Shown piece after piece: positions 35,300 to 45,800 of a stretch of DNA of 64,000 nucleotides (its first letter is position 1; every line of letters starts with the position of its first letter). A program made the position numbers and the translations under genes. Location of the stretch: NCBI GenBank assembly GCA_030704615.1, contig CM060731.1, forward strand, positions 59,128,756 to 59,192,755. Reading direction: 5' to 3'. Origin of the DNA: Takakia lepidozioides. Taxonomy: Eukaryota; Streptophyta; Takakiopsida; Takakiales; Takakiaceae. The notes below the pieces were generated by a model that searched no databases, was not told the DNA's origin, and saw only the letters and a list, made by a program, of their open reading frames with translations.

Positions 35300-35575
35300 G
35301 AGGTTCAATGAACACTTACCTGGCATGTCTCTGAGGTTCAATGAACACTTATCTGGCATGTCTCACCTTGCAGCTCAAACAGTGTGCGTCAACGCACACT
35401 GTTTGAGCTCACCTTTTCTTTTTTTTTCATCTGAAAATCGGCCACTAAGGGCTTCTCATTGAGGTTCAATGAACACTTACCTGGCATGTCTTTGAGGTTC
35501 AATGAACATTTACCTTGCAGCTCAAACAGTGTGCGTCAACGCACACTGTTTGAGCTCACCTTTTCTTCCACACAT
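35300..35575. repeat. Tandem duplication carrying an 18-bp-stem hairpin
   Basis: GAGGTTCAATGAACAC recurs at about 35,300, 35,335, 35,461 and 35,495. Two copies of a near-perfect inverted repeat (arms AGCTCAAACAGTGTGCGT and complement, 2-bp centre) lie at 35,372-35,410 and 35,519-35,556. It abuts the start of the ParB exon of copy B and may be in its promoter or first intron. Confidence 0.85.
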
Positions 35576-35640
35576 GGCCTGTCTGCCATGCTCAAACACC
35601 ATCGTCTCATGCCTCACACTTATATCAATTTGAATGGACA

Positions 35641-37795
35641 ACCCTGCTGGAGAAGATGCAAAGTGTGGCGGAGGAGATTCCTTTGGGGCTGGGGAAGGAG
35701 ATCATTGTTGATGTTGACGATGAGTTCTATGAAAGCAAAGCCGCTGAGATGCTGGGGGGTCAGAAGGTAAACTCTCAACTTGTGGTGCAAAGTATGCTTG
35801 CCCCGGGTGGGAGGTTGAAAATTCCCCTGTGTAGGATGGTTTCCATGCCCGTCGTTCGACCACCCCTCATCAAGGACATTCTCAAGCTAGAGGCCGAGTT
35901 TGTTCATGGGTATTTGGATGGATCCGCTGTGTTTTACGTTTGTACAAAGGATTCCAGAGGCAATGAGCTCCTTGTGGATGAGTCAATCGTGGACTCCTGG
36001 GATCCTATTTGGAGACAGGTGAACAAATCCTTCGAACTTCTTCTCTCCAGGAAACCTTCCACCCAGGCATTCTCGGGGAAGATGTTTCACGTTTGGGATG
36101 GGAACCACCGGTTGCTTGCATGGATGGCTGTCATTGGGAGGCTGCACTCACAGGAGGAAGAGTGGCATTACTCTGTTCGATCGATGGTGCTGGATTGTGA
36201 GGGGAACATGATGGGTAGAGTGCCACACTGTGGCTCTCCATTTCCTCATGTATGCTTCGAAGGAGACCTTCGGTGCTGTCATAGTGATGCCATAGTCAGC
36301 CAGCTGAGTATGCAGAACCGACCGTGCCCTTTCTTCCAACTGCAAAACAATTCAAATGCAAGAATGAACCCAAAAACAATCACAGCGAATGTGAGAGGCA
36401 ATGGAGAGAGAAGGACAGGAAAAGAGAAAAGAAAGTGACATAAGAAAGGACATCACACCTGGCTCCAGTAAGTGGCCTTGTGAAGCCATGTATCCAGCAC
36501 ATTGTCACTGACAGGAATGACACGCTTGGTCTTCTTCTCTTTCTCCGGCCTGGGGAACATGTGGGTATCCCTAACTGTGGGATCGGAGTTCCATATCTGT
36601 AGCCACTTCACCTTCTGTTCCGAAGACACAACGGCGGTAGACAACCTGTGTAACTTCTCCTGGGCCATCTCTGGCTTGCCTGGCTTGTTATAATGGTTTT
36701 TTATCTCCAGGAGAAACTGCGATCCGAATGATGGGTCGGCAATTCTCAACTGCTTCACAAAAGCACTCATTATAGTCCTTCTTGTAGCGGTCATCTCTTT
36801 TTGGATGTGACTCTCAACCCCCTTTGCTGTCCTTCTCTCCTCAAGGGGTTGACCTGTAGTATTCCAGTTTGCCACGCTCCCCTGCATCTGCAATGTCTTG
36901 CTGCAAGGGAATGCACGAGAGTTGCATCAACCCAAGGGCAAGGGAAACAAACAGAAACAAACATGTGGAAGCAGGAATATGGAAAGGGCAGATGAAAAAA
37001 GATGTATCTCACCGTGTACATGTACTCCATGAAAGCCTCACGTGTCAACGAGTACCACGTTTCCGATGTCTTGGAGCTTTCGCACTTCTTGTACGTCTCT
37101 GCTGAAATGATGGTCTTGAAGTTGGTCAAGGGCATCTGCCCGATCCTTTGTATCCTATACAGTGTGTGAACCAAACTCGTTTTGACATGCGATGTCTCCG
37201 TTCCTCTGCAGAATGATATCTGAAAGTCAAAATGAAATTCAAGGACTTTAATCAAAGAACCACGGAACTACAAGTGGAACATGTAGAATGAGAAACCAAC
37301 CTGTTCACATCATTCATTCCCTGCTGGCAACCAGACCATGTTTACTACTGGGATCTTGCATGACTGGGGCCCAGACCATCTTTCTTCTTGTGGTTGGTAT
37401 TTGGATTGCCCTCCTTCTGAGACCCCAGCTCCGGAGGTGTCTTTGAGGAGAGAGAATCAGCGAATTGCAGTCACTGCCACAGCAGCCGACCTCGACATTC
37501 ATGAACGAAATTTGAGGACTCTTGCAGAGAAGGAGCCTCCCGCTCAGGATACCCCGGGTAGAGGTAGAAAGGCAAAGGGAAAAGATGTTGCTGGTGTTGT
37601 GGGGAAAGGAAGGGGTAGAGGGAAGGTGGCACAAGGGGAGGGAAGTGTTGCAGATATTGGCCTAGTGGTGCATGTCCAGCAGACTCCACCGCATGGTAGG
37701 GGATCCGTGAGAAAGAACAAGGCAGCGCGTGTCGAGGAAAGTCTATGATACACAACCTGCTCACTATCTTCTTGAGACTCAGGTAAACGTACCCT
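35641..37795 (+). pseudogene. ParB-DNA methyltransferase gene, copy B (rearranged)
   Basis: The ParB-like part (35,641-36,218) is an open frame: IPLCRMVSMPVVRPP, then an invariant-looking WDGNHRLLAWM. At about 36,218 the orientation flips. From about 36,220 to 37,300 the middle exons lie on the minus strand, for example VKWLQIWNSDPTVRD and ETWYSLTREAFMEYMYT, homologous to RWLQIWNGSQSIRD and RTWYRLSMDAMVDYIF in copy C. Plus orientation resumes at about 37,318 with WGPDHLSSCGWYLDCPP, matching WHLEHLHDCPWYVDLPP. A Lys/Gly-rich linker follows, then a stop near 37,748 and a donor after LLETQ. The catalytic exons are absent. Confidence 0.8.
36220..37300 (-). pseudogene. Inverted middle-exon block of copy B
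   Basis: Exons read on the minus strand with GT/AG borders: one ends at about 37,014 (EYMYT then GTGAG), one spans about 36,900-36,465 (to YWSQ then GTGTG), and a third lies at about 36,345-36,225 (LEERARSVLHTQLADYG). Their order matches copies A and C read in the minus direction, so one contiguous segment of about 1.1 kb was inverted. Reading frames inside the block are open, so the inversion is young relative to the copy's divergence. Confidence 0.8.
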
Positions 37796-37979
37796 CTCTT
37801 TGCAATGTTTGTGTGGGCTCTCAGTACTTTACAATCCTTCTACACTTACTACTGTACTGTATTGGACTATGTTGGAGTTTGTCAAGTGCCATTGTATTGT
37901 TTGGGTTGCCTCACAAGTACATTTTCCCTAGACAAGGTACATTGTCATCTATAAACCTACCAGTGGACTGAGATTACTG

Positions 37980-38475
37980 TACTCAATTGTGGACACTATG
38001 TCCAGCTCATGTCCTGAATTGGAGTGTCTTCAAGATGTCCCTCATGTTCATGGACTGGTACTCATTGTAATGTGACTAGGATGGACTAGAAGTAGGATTC
38101 ACTAGCATGCACTCCATATATTATGACCAGATAGGACAGAATAGCATGCAATCCTTGTAATTTGAGTTGGAGGGACTAGAAGTAGATGTACATGTACTCC
38201 TTGAAATGTACATGTACTCCATTAGTACATGCACTCCTTGAAATGTGACTAGAAAATGACAACGACTAGGACTAGGACCGATTTGGACATGCACTCCCTC
38301 AAATGTGACTAGAAAGGACTAGACTGGGACTGATTTGGACATGCATTCCTTGATATGTGACTAGAAAGAAGTAGGACTAGGACTGATTAGGACATGCATT
38401 CCTTGATATGTGACTAGAAAGGACTAGGACTAGGACTGAGTAGTACATGCATTCCTTGATATGTGACTAGAAAGG
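37980..38475. repeat. Host minisatellite, left part
   Basis: Units of about 60-65 bp contain GTGACTAGAAAGGACTAGGA and ACATGCATTCCTTGATAT. The array is cut at 38,475 by element C and resumes at 51,719. Confidence 0.9.
38466..38475. repeat. Left target site duplication of element C (ACTAGAAAGG)
   Basis: It is identical to 51,719-51,728. A 10-bp duplication fits Mutator-like elements. The same word occurs in every minisatellite unit, so the match is supportive rather than decisive. Confidence 0.6.
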
Positions 38476-38709
38476 AGGTTAGCTATTTCATGAGCATGAG
38501 CGGCATGAGCGGCATGAGCGGAGTAGCAAGACAATCGGTTTTCCTGAGCAGAAGTACAAATTTCAAAAATAAAAAACATTATAAAACATTAATTTAATGG
38601 AATGTGTCAGAAAAAACAAATATATTATTCGGCACCTTGAAGGGGAAATTGTAGTTTTGAGAGTTGTGCTCATGATATTTTGTCTTCCGCTCATGCCAAT
38701 TCCCAGCGA

Positions 38710-39110
38710 CATGTGCAAAAATGGCGCCGAATTTCGCGGTAACCGGAAAGAATCGCGACGTATTTCGCGGTAATAGGTCTCTCTGGCGAAAAATGGTGCC
38801 GAATTCCGCGGCTATAGGTCCCCTCATGACAAGTGTGTAAGCCCAAAATTTGGAAATGTGGCGCCGAATTTCAGTACATGGTGCCGGGGATTGCACAGAT
38901 GTTGGGCAGTTCTGGGCCATGTAACTGGAAATTCGGCGCCATTTTTCCAGACATCGTTCCCGAGCATGTTCGGACTTAGCCAGTTTTCGGCCCAAAACAG
39001 GGAAATTCGGTGCCATTTTTCCTGACACATGGGTACCAGTGCATGTTGGGACTTAGCCAGTTTTCGGCCCAAAATAGAGAAATTCGGCGCCATTTTTCCA
39101 GAAATGGCCC
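38710..39110. repeat. GGCGCC array, transposase side of element C
   Basis: Units such as GGAAATTCGGCGCCATTTTTCC alternate in orientation with CTTAGCCAGTTTTCGGCCC. The unit is related to the intron array at 48,440-49,140 of the same element, unlike the central array. Confidence 0.85.
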
Positions 39111-39256
39111 CACAATTGCTTCTGTTGGATCTCAGTTTGAATGGAATATTGCCTCATTCCAGGAGTTTTGGGGTTCATTTCATTACACTGCAAAAAAAAG
39201 TCTGATACATGAAAATGCAATTGAAAATATCCATATGGAGGATTCCCTTTGCCCCA

Positions 39257-42200
39257 TCAATGATTTCTAGAATCCCTAAGGAGGAGTTTGTGCAGCTCGT
39301 TCACGCTCAACGCTGGTGCATAAATAAAATCATCAATAGTCACGTTCATCCTCAACCTCTTCAGGTAAATGTAATACAGATGCTTGCACGGATAATACTT
39401 TGAACCCTTCTTTGCTTCCATCAACGAGAAGTCCGTACAATTGCAAGTCGGCTCCACTCCAATCGTAATTGTGTATACATCGTCGCGTACAGCCGAGCCG
39501 GCCGTTGCCATCCGATAAACACGCCCAAGGCCGGGTGGAGGTACGTCCACGGAGCTTTGAATAGTGCAAGCCATCCCAAGAGCATTGACAATCCGAGTCT
39601 CATTCAACTTGTTGGGAGGGTGTCGTCTCTTCACTCTTCCGAATCGCATTGTGGGATGTGCAGAATTGTCCAATCCGTCTCTACTGGACCGAGCAGTCTG
39701 CAATGGCTAGGTCTCAGGAACTGGAAATGCGTGGGCCGGGACGTCTGTGCGCTGCACCATTCGAAATCCTGCTGCAGATAGAGCATCCGCCTCATTCTGA
39801 GAGAGGCTGCAACCTGATGCAACAGGCCAGACGCCCGGAGGCTCCGGCATTCCCTGAATCCCGTACTTGGGCATGTCAAATACATAGGTCATTATGTCGT
39901 GCCTACAGAACCAAAACGTCTGCGTTGTGGCGTGAGCAAATGTGGGAGTCAAAAATCTGCCGCTGAAACAAGGTGCAGGTACAGCACCGTGTGGGTTCCT
40001 CCGAATCATCTCACCACAGCGTGCTCTCGTATCCACCCGAATGGCGCAGCACTTCCCTTGAAATGCCGGCAATGTCCTTGCAATTCTCCACTGTGACTCT
40101 GACACTCTTGTCTCCACAATGGATATATTGTACTGCGTTACCACAGATGGCTCGTTATGTTCCTCGGGCACGTGCCCTGTGCTCAAAGGAGATGGCAATC
40201 TTGAACGTGCAGGACTTGCGGTGCTCGACGAGACCTCCTCGGGCAACATCACGGGACCACGAGGGAGCGTGCAAATATTCTTGTCAGCTCGCCATGAATC
40301 CTCTTCCCCGCCAGGTGCCTCGTCAAGTCTTCGTCTCACTGGACGGGTATGAACATCTCCTTCCAAATGTTGGCCTCTTCGAAGCAATGGCGTGTCCCGA
40401 AGGCCCTCTCGCAAGGCCGCCGCCCACTTCCGAGGATTCTTCGATCTGGAGGCAGTCCGCATCAGCATTTCTTGCCTGTCCGGCCCCAAGCCCCACTGTT
40501 TCCCTTTCAAGAACTCGTTGTACCTGCATTGTTGCATAATTGACCTCACAATGTCCTCCGTTGTGGCAGTGAGGATGTCCACCAGATGCGCTGCAGAGGA
40601 GGCACGCCAGGATGAATGCACTGATTCGGCCATGTTTGTCGTGGGCATGTCGGTGTCGGAGTCGAGAGCCAGAGGTCCACGAAATCTGGATGTTTGTCTA
40701 AGCAATTCTCTTCCATGAGAACAAACTTTATGTACCTGCAGGAACAGAGACAGCCTCATCATGCAATGCAATTATTGTCTCTCAGCTTTTCCATCACACC
40801 AGGAAGACCCCCTTAAACTGTATGCGTCACAGTACATTGCAACCACAGCACACTAAGTAGCCTGAACGGCCTAGGGTGTGCACCTGTAAAGGCATCGTTT
40901 CCAGGCTTCCTCTCCTTTTTCTTGCTGGTCAAGGTCATGTGTTCGACTGATGCCACCCTCCTTGCTGAACTCTCTAAAGAAAGCTGCACAAGCACATGTT
41001 GAGGTTACAAGCAAGTTACAAATAATGCCAAGAATAATATTCAACGGGACGCGAATTCATGCAATTCACCTCCCGCATATAGTCGCCAAACTGGAGGAAA
41101 CGATAATGCCACCATGCTAGCCAACTGACCATTGCTCCCTCGTCTGATTTCCTTACAGCACCTGACAATGTCCACCAAGCCCATATACATGCAAACTGTG
41201 TCTTTGCATCATCCAAGGTGGGAGCGCGCTTCCATGCAAGACACATGGAACGGTGCTCCTCTCTGAAATCTGGCGCCACGAGCCTGGTTGTGTACTGCAA
41301 AAGGCTCTGCAGAAAATGGAACCCTTAAGATCTCTCCTTGCCTTCCATGGGAACATTGGGGTCTTGCCCGTACACCCTTCGGATGGCAGCCCAATTTGCT
41401 TGTGCGTTGTCCGCCATGAAACCACGGAAATTGGGAGGGGGCAATCCCGCCTTGGCCATCTGTTCGTTTATTCCCTGCCAAAGAAGCATCTCCGATTGTG
41501 TGTCCTCTCATTTCATCTCACAAATAGCAATTGTCATTAGCATCTTGCAGTGGGTGTCGTAGACATGTGCACCCATTGTCACCCACTGGTGATTTGTAAT
41601 TTGCTTGATATGGTCGAACATGACCCAACTGTTTGACAAGTCCCCACTCGTCATCCTGTCGACCAGTTCGACGCCGCTGCCAGGTCCACACGTGGACATT
41701 TTGATTACGAAACAACGATCTCCCTCAGTCCCTTGTCCTGGAAACCTACTTCCATGAATGTAGTCATATCCACATCGTCGCTTCACCTCCAGAATGGAGT
41801 GCATATCCGAGCCACGCCCAATTTTCTGTTTGCATGAGACAATGTGGTTTCGGACATTCGGTGAACATACGTGGGACACCGACTCCAACAATGCCTCCAT
41901 TTCCTTCTCATCGAGAGGAACTCTATCGGAGCCGTCTTTCGACATAATTCTGGCCAAGGCCATCTTATGGGCGGCTTGGAGCTGTATCTGTTTGGGTTTG
42001 GCACCCGGTCTCAACTTAACCTCCTCCTGAACGAGCTGCTCTGCCTCGTGGGCAGCCTCTTGCAAGTTCCCCCTCGCCAATTTGTGACAATGGGAACCAA
42101 CGTGTATGCAAGCTCGGGTGAGGTCAGGGAAACGGTGCAATACATTGAACTGCTTGGCATTACAAACAGACATGCAGTGTGGTGGTTCTTTGCAATGCGC

Positions 42201-43198
42201 ACACTTAAATGTGGAGTTCGGAACCTCTCCTGAGCACGAAATGGTTGATGAGCTGTGCCTGTCCAATCGGTCTCGTTCCTGTGACCTCTGGATTTAAAAT
42301 GGAAGCACGTTGGGGAGAAACACCGCAACGCGCCTGCACAAACAACGTAGCGCACCCGCACACCATCAAGCATCTTCATGCTGGTGGTTTTGGTGACGCA
42401 CCAAGGATGACCATCATGTTTTCTATCCATATCTGTCAACATTCCGGACGCCCTCGAGTAGTCCGTCCGAGGAGGGAACTCAAAGAAGATATTACCGTCG
42501 ACGTCTGCGGGAAGGCATGTAACCGATTTAATTGCGAACTTGCTGTAGTCCAGCCCGGCCAGCTCCGAGCGGTGTCCCTCCATGTGAAGCCCTCGCATAA
42601 TTTCAAGAATAGATCGAACTGCGGTGCTCGTGCTGGGAATATGACTCCCTCGTCCACTGACGTCCATTGAGGACTTGCCTGATCTCTAGGACGACCTCGG
42701 AACTTCCATGCCCTCGTCTGAGTTGGACAGGTTGTGAACAACCCAGTTCTCGCTCGTCTTCATGGATGGGTTCGGCTCTGGATTTACTTCGTTGCGGACT
42801 TCTCTCTTTGAGGTAGCCACTCTCTGATTCGCGGATTGTTTCGTGGAAGGCGCCAGGATAGAAGGTGCATTTGGCGGGCAAATGAAGTCCCCAACAGCCC
42901 TGTATATGACGTTGTCCGATGGTGGAACTCGCCATTCCCTGCCATCGCCGAAATCATCGTGGAGCACAACAATACTCTCGACAACAACGCCGTTTGAGTC
43001 CTTCCTTTCCTCCTCCAAAAAAACCGACCCCGGTTTCAGGTGGTATCGAACGCACAGATATTTCTCCATCACCCGACAGATGTCCCCTCTGCACGGAAAT
43101 GAAGCTCTATGCTTGTGAGGAGGGCAGTACACTGTAGCGCTCGGGTTTTCCGCCATGGGAGATGTGCACACAAGACTCCTAGGATGGCGTGCGGGCAA
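39257..43198 (-). pseudogene. SWIM zinc-finger transposase of element C (MULE-like)
   Basis: Read 5' to 3' on the minus strand: an N-terminal region (YLCVRYHLKPGS, near 43,070); a zinc-binding stretch CAGALRCFSPTCFHF then CAHCKEPPHC (42,350-42,180); FDHIKQITNHQWVTMGAHVY (about 41,590); FMADNAQANW (about 41,415), a DDE-type signature; an intron near 41,020-40,985; TTNMAESVHSSW (about 40,615), the likely late acidic residue; and a C-terminal SWIM finger with CNCTDF and YPCKHLYYIY (39,450-39,380). SWIM fingers typify Mutator-like transposases. Frame changes near 42,230 and 39,720 and in-frame stops near 41,505 (TGA) and 41,320 (TAA) make it a pseudogene. Confidence 0.82.
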
Positions 43199-43429
43199 GC
43201 TCCCTGGTAGAAGGGGGATGCAGCGATGGGAAGGAATGCGGTGCCGATTTGTCCGAGCGATGAAGCCTGATCCAAATCCAGGGAGCCAACTATCTCAAAA
43301 ATCCACAGTCAGAGTGTTAATGAACCTTGTCTCAGGAATGCGGCCCATGGTCTTTGTGCAATAACTGCCAACGGTATGCAGTCAGAAAGTGGGGGGCCGT
43401 CCGGATGATATCGGCTGAAGGGGAGAAGC

Positions 43430-45165
43430 CGGCACCGTGCCATCACATTACTACCCCCGGATGAAAATTCGGCACCGAATATCCAGCAGGGGCTGCACGA
43501 ATGAAGTCGCCTCGGGCAGAGAGGCCGGAACCTGTCCGACAAAGAACAACCCCCGGATGGAAATTCAGCGCCAAATTTCCATTCGGATCCCCCCAAAAGA
43601 AGTCGTGTCGGGGGGTCAGGCCGAAAATTGGCCGACATAAAAACCTCCCCGGATGGAAAAACGGCGCCGGATTTCCATCCAAGGCCGTTCGGATGCAGTC
43701 GGGGAGGGGGGAGAGGCCGGCACCTAGCCCTCACATTACAACCCCCGGACGGAAATTCGGCACCGAATATCCAACAGGGGAAGCCCGGATGAAGTCGCCT
43801 CGGGCGTAGAGGCCGGCACTTGTCCGTCAGATACCATCCCCCGGATTGAAATTCGCCGCCGAATTTCCATCCGGGCCCCCTTAAAGGAAGTCCGGTCGGG
43901 TGGTGAGGCCCAAAACTGGGCGATATAAAAACCGAACAGGATGGAAAAACGGCGCCGAATTTCCGTCCGAGGCCGTTCGGATTTCCCTCTAGCAGTCAAG
44001 GATTCCATGAAAAACGTGTCTAAAAAAGGACTTCAGCCACAAAACTAAAAGTTTACTTTGTTTTTCTCCGAAAAACCAAGCGGCCACGCTCAGAATTACC
44101 TCCAGGAAGGTAGTTCGGCGCTTCGACTTACCAGGCGAATGGAAATTCGGCGCCGAATTTCCATCCGCCAGCGATCCGAGTAACCTATTGGATGGAAATT
44201 CGGCGCCGGATTTCCATCCGCCCGCGATCCGAGTAACCTATTGGATGGAAATTCGGCGCCGAATTTCCATCCATCCGGGCTTCGAATTACCTGCAGGATG
44301 GAAATTCGGCGCCGAATTTCCATCCTGATCCGCTCCGAATTACCTGCATGACGCAAATTTTGCGCGCCGCCCTACCTGCCAGATGGAAATCCGGCGCCGG
44401 ATTTCCATCCATCCGCTCTGAATTACCTGCGTGGCGGAAATTTCGCGCCCCGCCCTACCCGGCAGGATGGAAATCCGGCGCCGGATTTCCATCCATCCGG
44501 CTCCGAATTACCTGCCTGGCGGAAATTTCGCGCCCCGCCCTACCTGGCAGGATGGAAATCCGGCGCCGGATTTCCATCCATCCGGCTCCGAATTACCTGT
44601 GTGGCGGAAATTTCGCACGCCGCCCTACCTGGCAGAATGGAAATCCAGCGCCGGATTTCCATCCATCCGCTCTCCGAACAACGTGGCGGATGGAAATTCG
44701 GCGCCGGATTTCCATCCATCTGGCTCCGAATTACCTGCCTGGCGGAAATTTCGCGCCCCGCCCTACCTAGCAGGATGGAAATCCGGCGCCGGATTTCCAT
44801 CCATCCGCTCTCCGACCAACCTGGCGGATGGAACTCCGACGCCGGATTTCCATCCATCCGGCTCTGAATTACCTGCGTGGCGGAAATTTCGCGCGCCGCC
44901 CTACGTGGCAGGATGGAAATCCGGCGCCGGATTTCCATCCATCCGGCTCCGAATTACCTGCCTGGCGGAAATTTCGCGCCCCGCCCTACTTGGCAGGATG
45001 GAAATCCGGTGCCGGATTTCCATCCATCCGGCTCCGAATTACCTGCGTGGCGGAAATTTCGCGCGACGCCCTACCTGGTAGGATGGAAATTCGGCGCTGA
45101 ATTTCCATCCTGCTGCTCTCCGAATTACCTGCATGACGGTAATTTTGTGCGCCGCCGTACCTGGC
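43430..45165. repeat. Central GGCGCC palindrome array of element C
   Basis: The first part (43,430-44,000) has long units like those of element A. From 44,140 to 45,110 units of about 85 bp carry perfect palindromes with half-site GGATGGAAATTCGGC or GGATGGAAATCCGGC plus its reverse complement, separated by CCGAATTACCTG and GGCGGAAATTTCGCGC. The array separates the divergently transcribed transposase and methyltransferase genes, so it also spans their promoters. Confidence 0.95.
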
Positions 45166-45579
45166 GGATGGGCATTAAATGTCCACCGCCGTCCGTTTTT
45201 ATTGGGGCTGGCGACACATGGCTTCCTTGATACGTACCCTAAATCTGATGCTAATCTTGGATTAACTTCTATTCGAGGCATGTACCCCAAAAAACTGAGA
45301 TCTTTTTCCATTTTGGCTGGGACTTATGCCGCCTGAAGGGCGTGGCTCTCCTGAGAGAGACCTCACATCCAGACCGCGGCGGAAGTTGAAAGCTTTGTAC
45401 TACGGACGACGGCCAATCTCTCGCATGGCCAAACTTAAGCTCCAGCAGGAGATTCCAGTGTCTTGCTCACAACCCGCGCCAACTGAAGCCGAGTACTCTC
45501 AGGCAAGCCACTTCTGCTTTGGCTTTGTTTGCTTTCGCTTTTGCTTTCGCTTTCGCTTTTGCTTTGTTGTTTCGCTTTG

Positions 45580-45800
45580 TTTTTGCATCTTCATCCTGGC
45601 ATCGCTGGAAGCATGTCATTCTTAGGCATTGGTTGGATTTGTTTTCATTGTTGTTCCATGGCACTCCATACTTCCTAAACTTGTTTTGTTTTCATTGTTG
45701 TTCCACGATTGTTGCTATGGTGGTTGCGCTGCTGGTTTTGGCACCGATGTTGGTTCTGACGATTTTGGGAATGACAGAGTGACGACGAGCCCGGCACGCT
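45580..45800 (+). other. First intron region of copy C
   Basis: A Phe-coding run (GCTTTCGCTTTTGC-type repeats, 45,520-45,580) and non-coding T-rich sequence lie between exon 1 and the linker exon. Copy A shows matching non-coding sequence (2,860-3,430), which supports an intron. The donor is not clear: both copies have CTCA(A/G)GCAAGCC, possibly a GC donor. Confidence 0.45.

Larger units (their letters stand above)
30300..37795. mobile_element. Element B: same layout as element C, 3' end not found
   Basis: The left end reads GGTTGCTATTCCATGAGC followed by CATGAGC repeats, matching the ends of element C. In order come a GGCGCC array (30,540-31,025), an unassigned stretch, a minus-strand SWIM-transposase remnant (32,470-32,770), a large GGCGCC array (33,390-35,290) and a plus-strand ParB-methyltransferase gene (35,641 onward). 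The gene lacks its catalytic 3' exons and no right terminus is visible before the minisatellite at 37,980. The 5' flank (CATCTACCCATGCAGGTTTC) is the inverse of the dispersed repeat at 59,990. Confidence 0.75.

Noticed and set aside
43430-45165. CRISPR array
   Set aside because: Repeats are palindromic and tandem with repeated, not unique, spacers, in a eukaryotic transposon; no cas genes are present.
44096-45311. Overlapping ORFs of 80-216 codons with MEIRRRISI-type repeats
   Set aside because: They translate the 85-bp palindromic unit on either strand.
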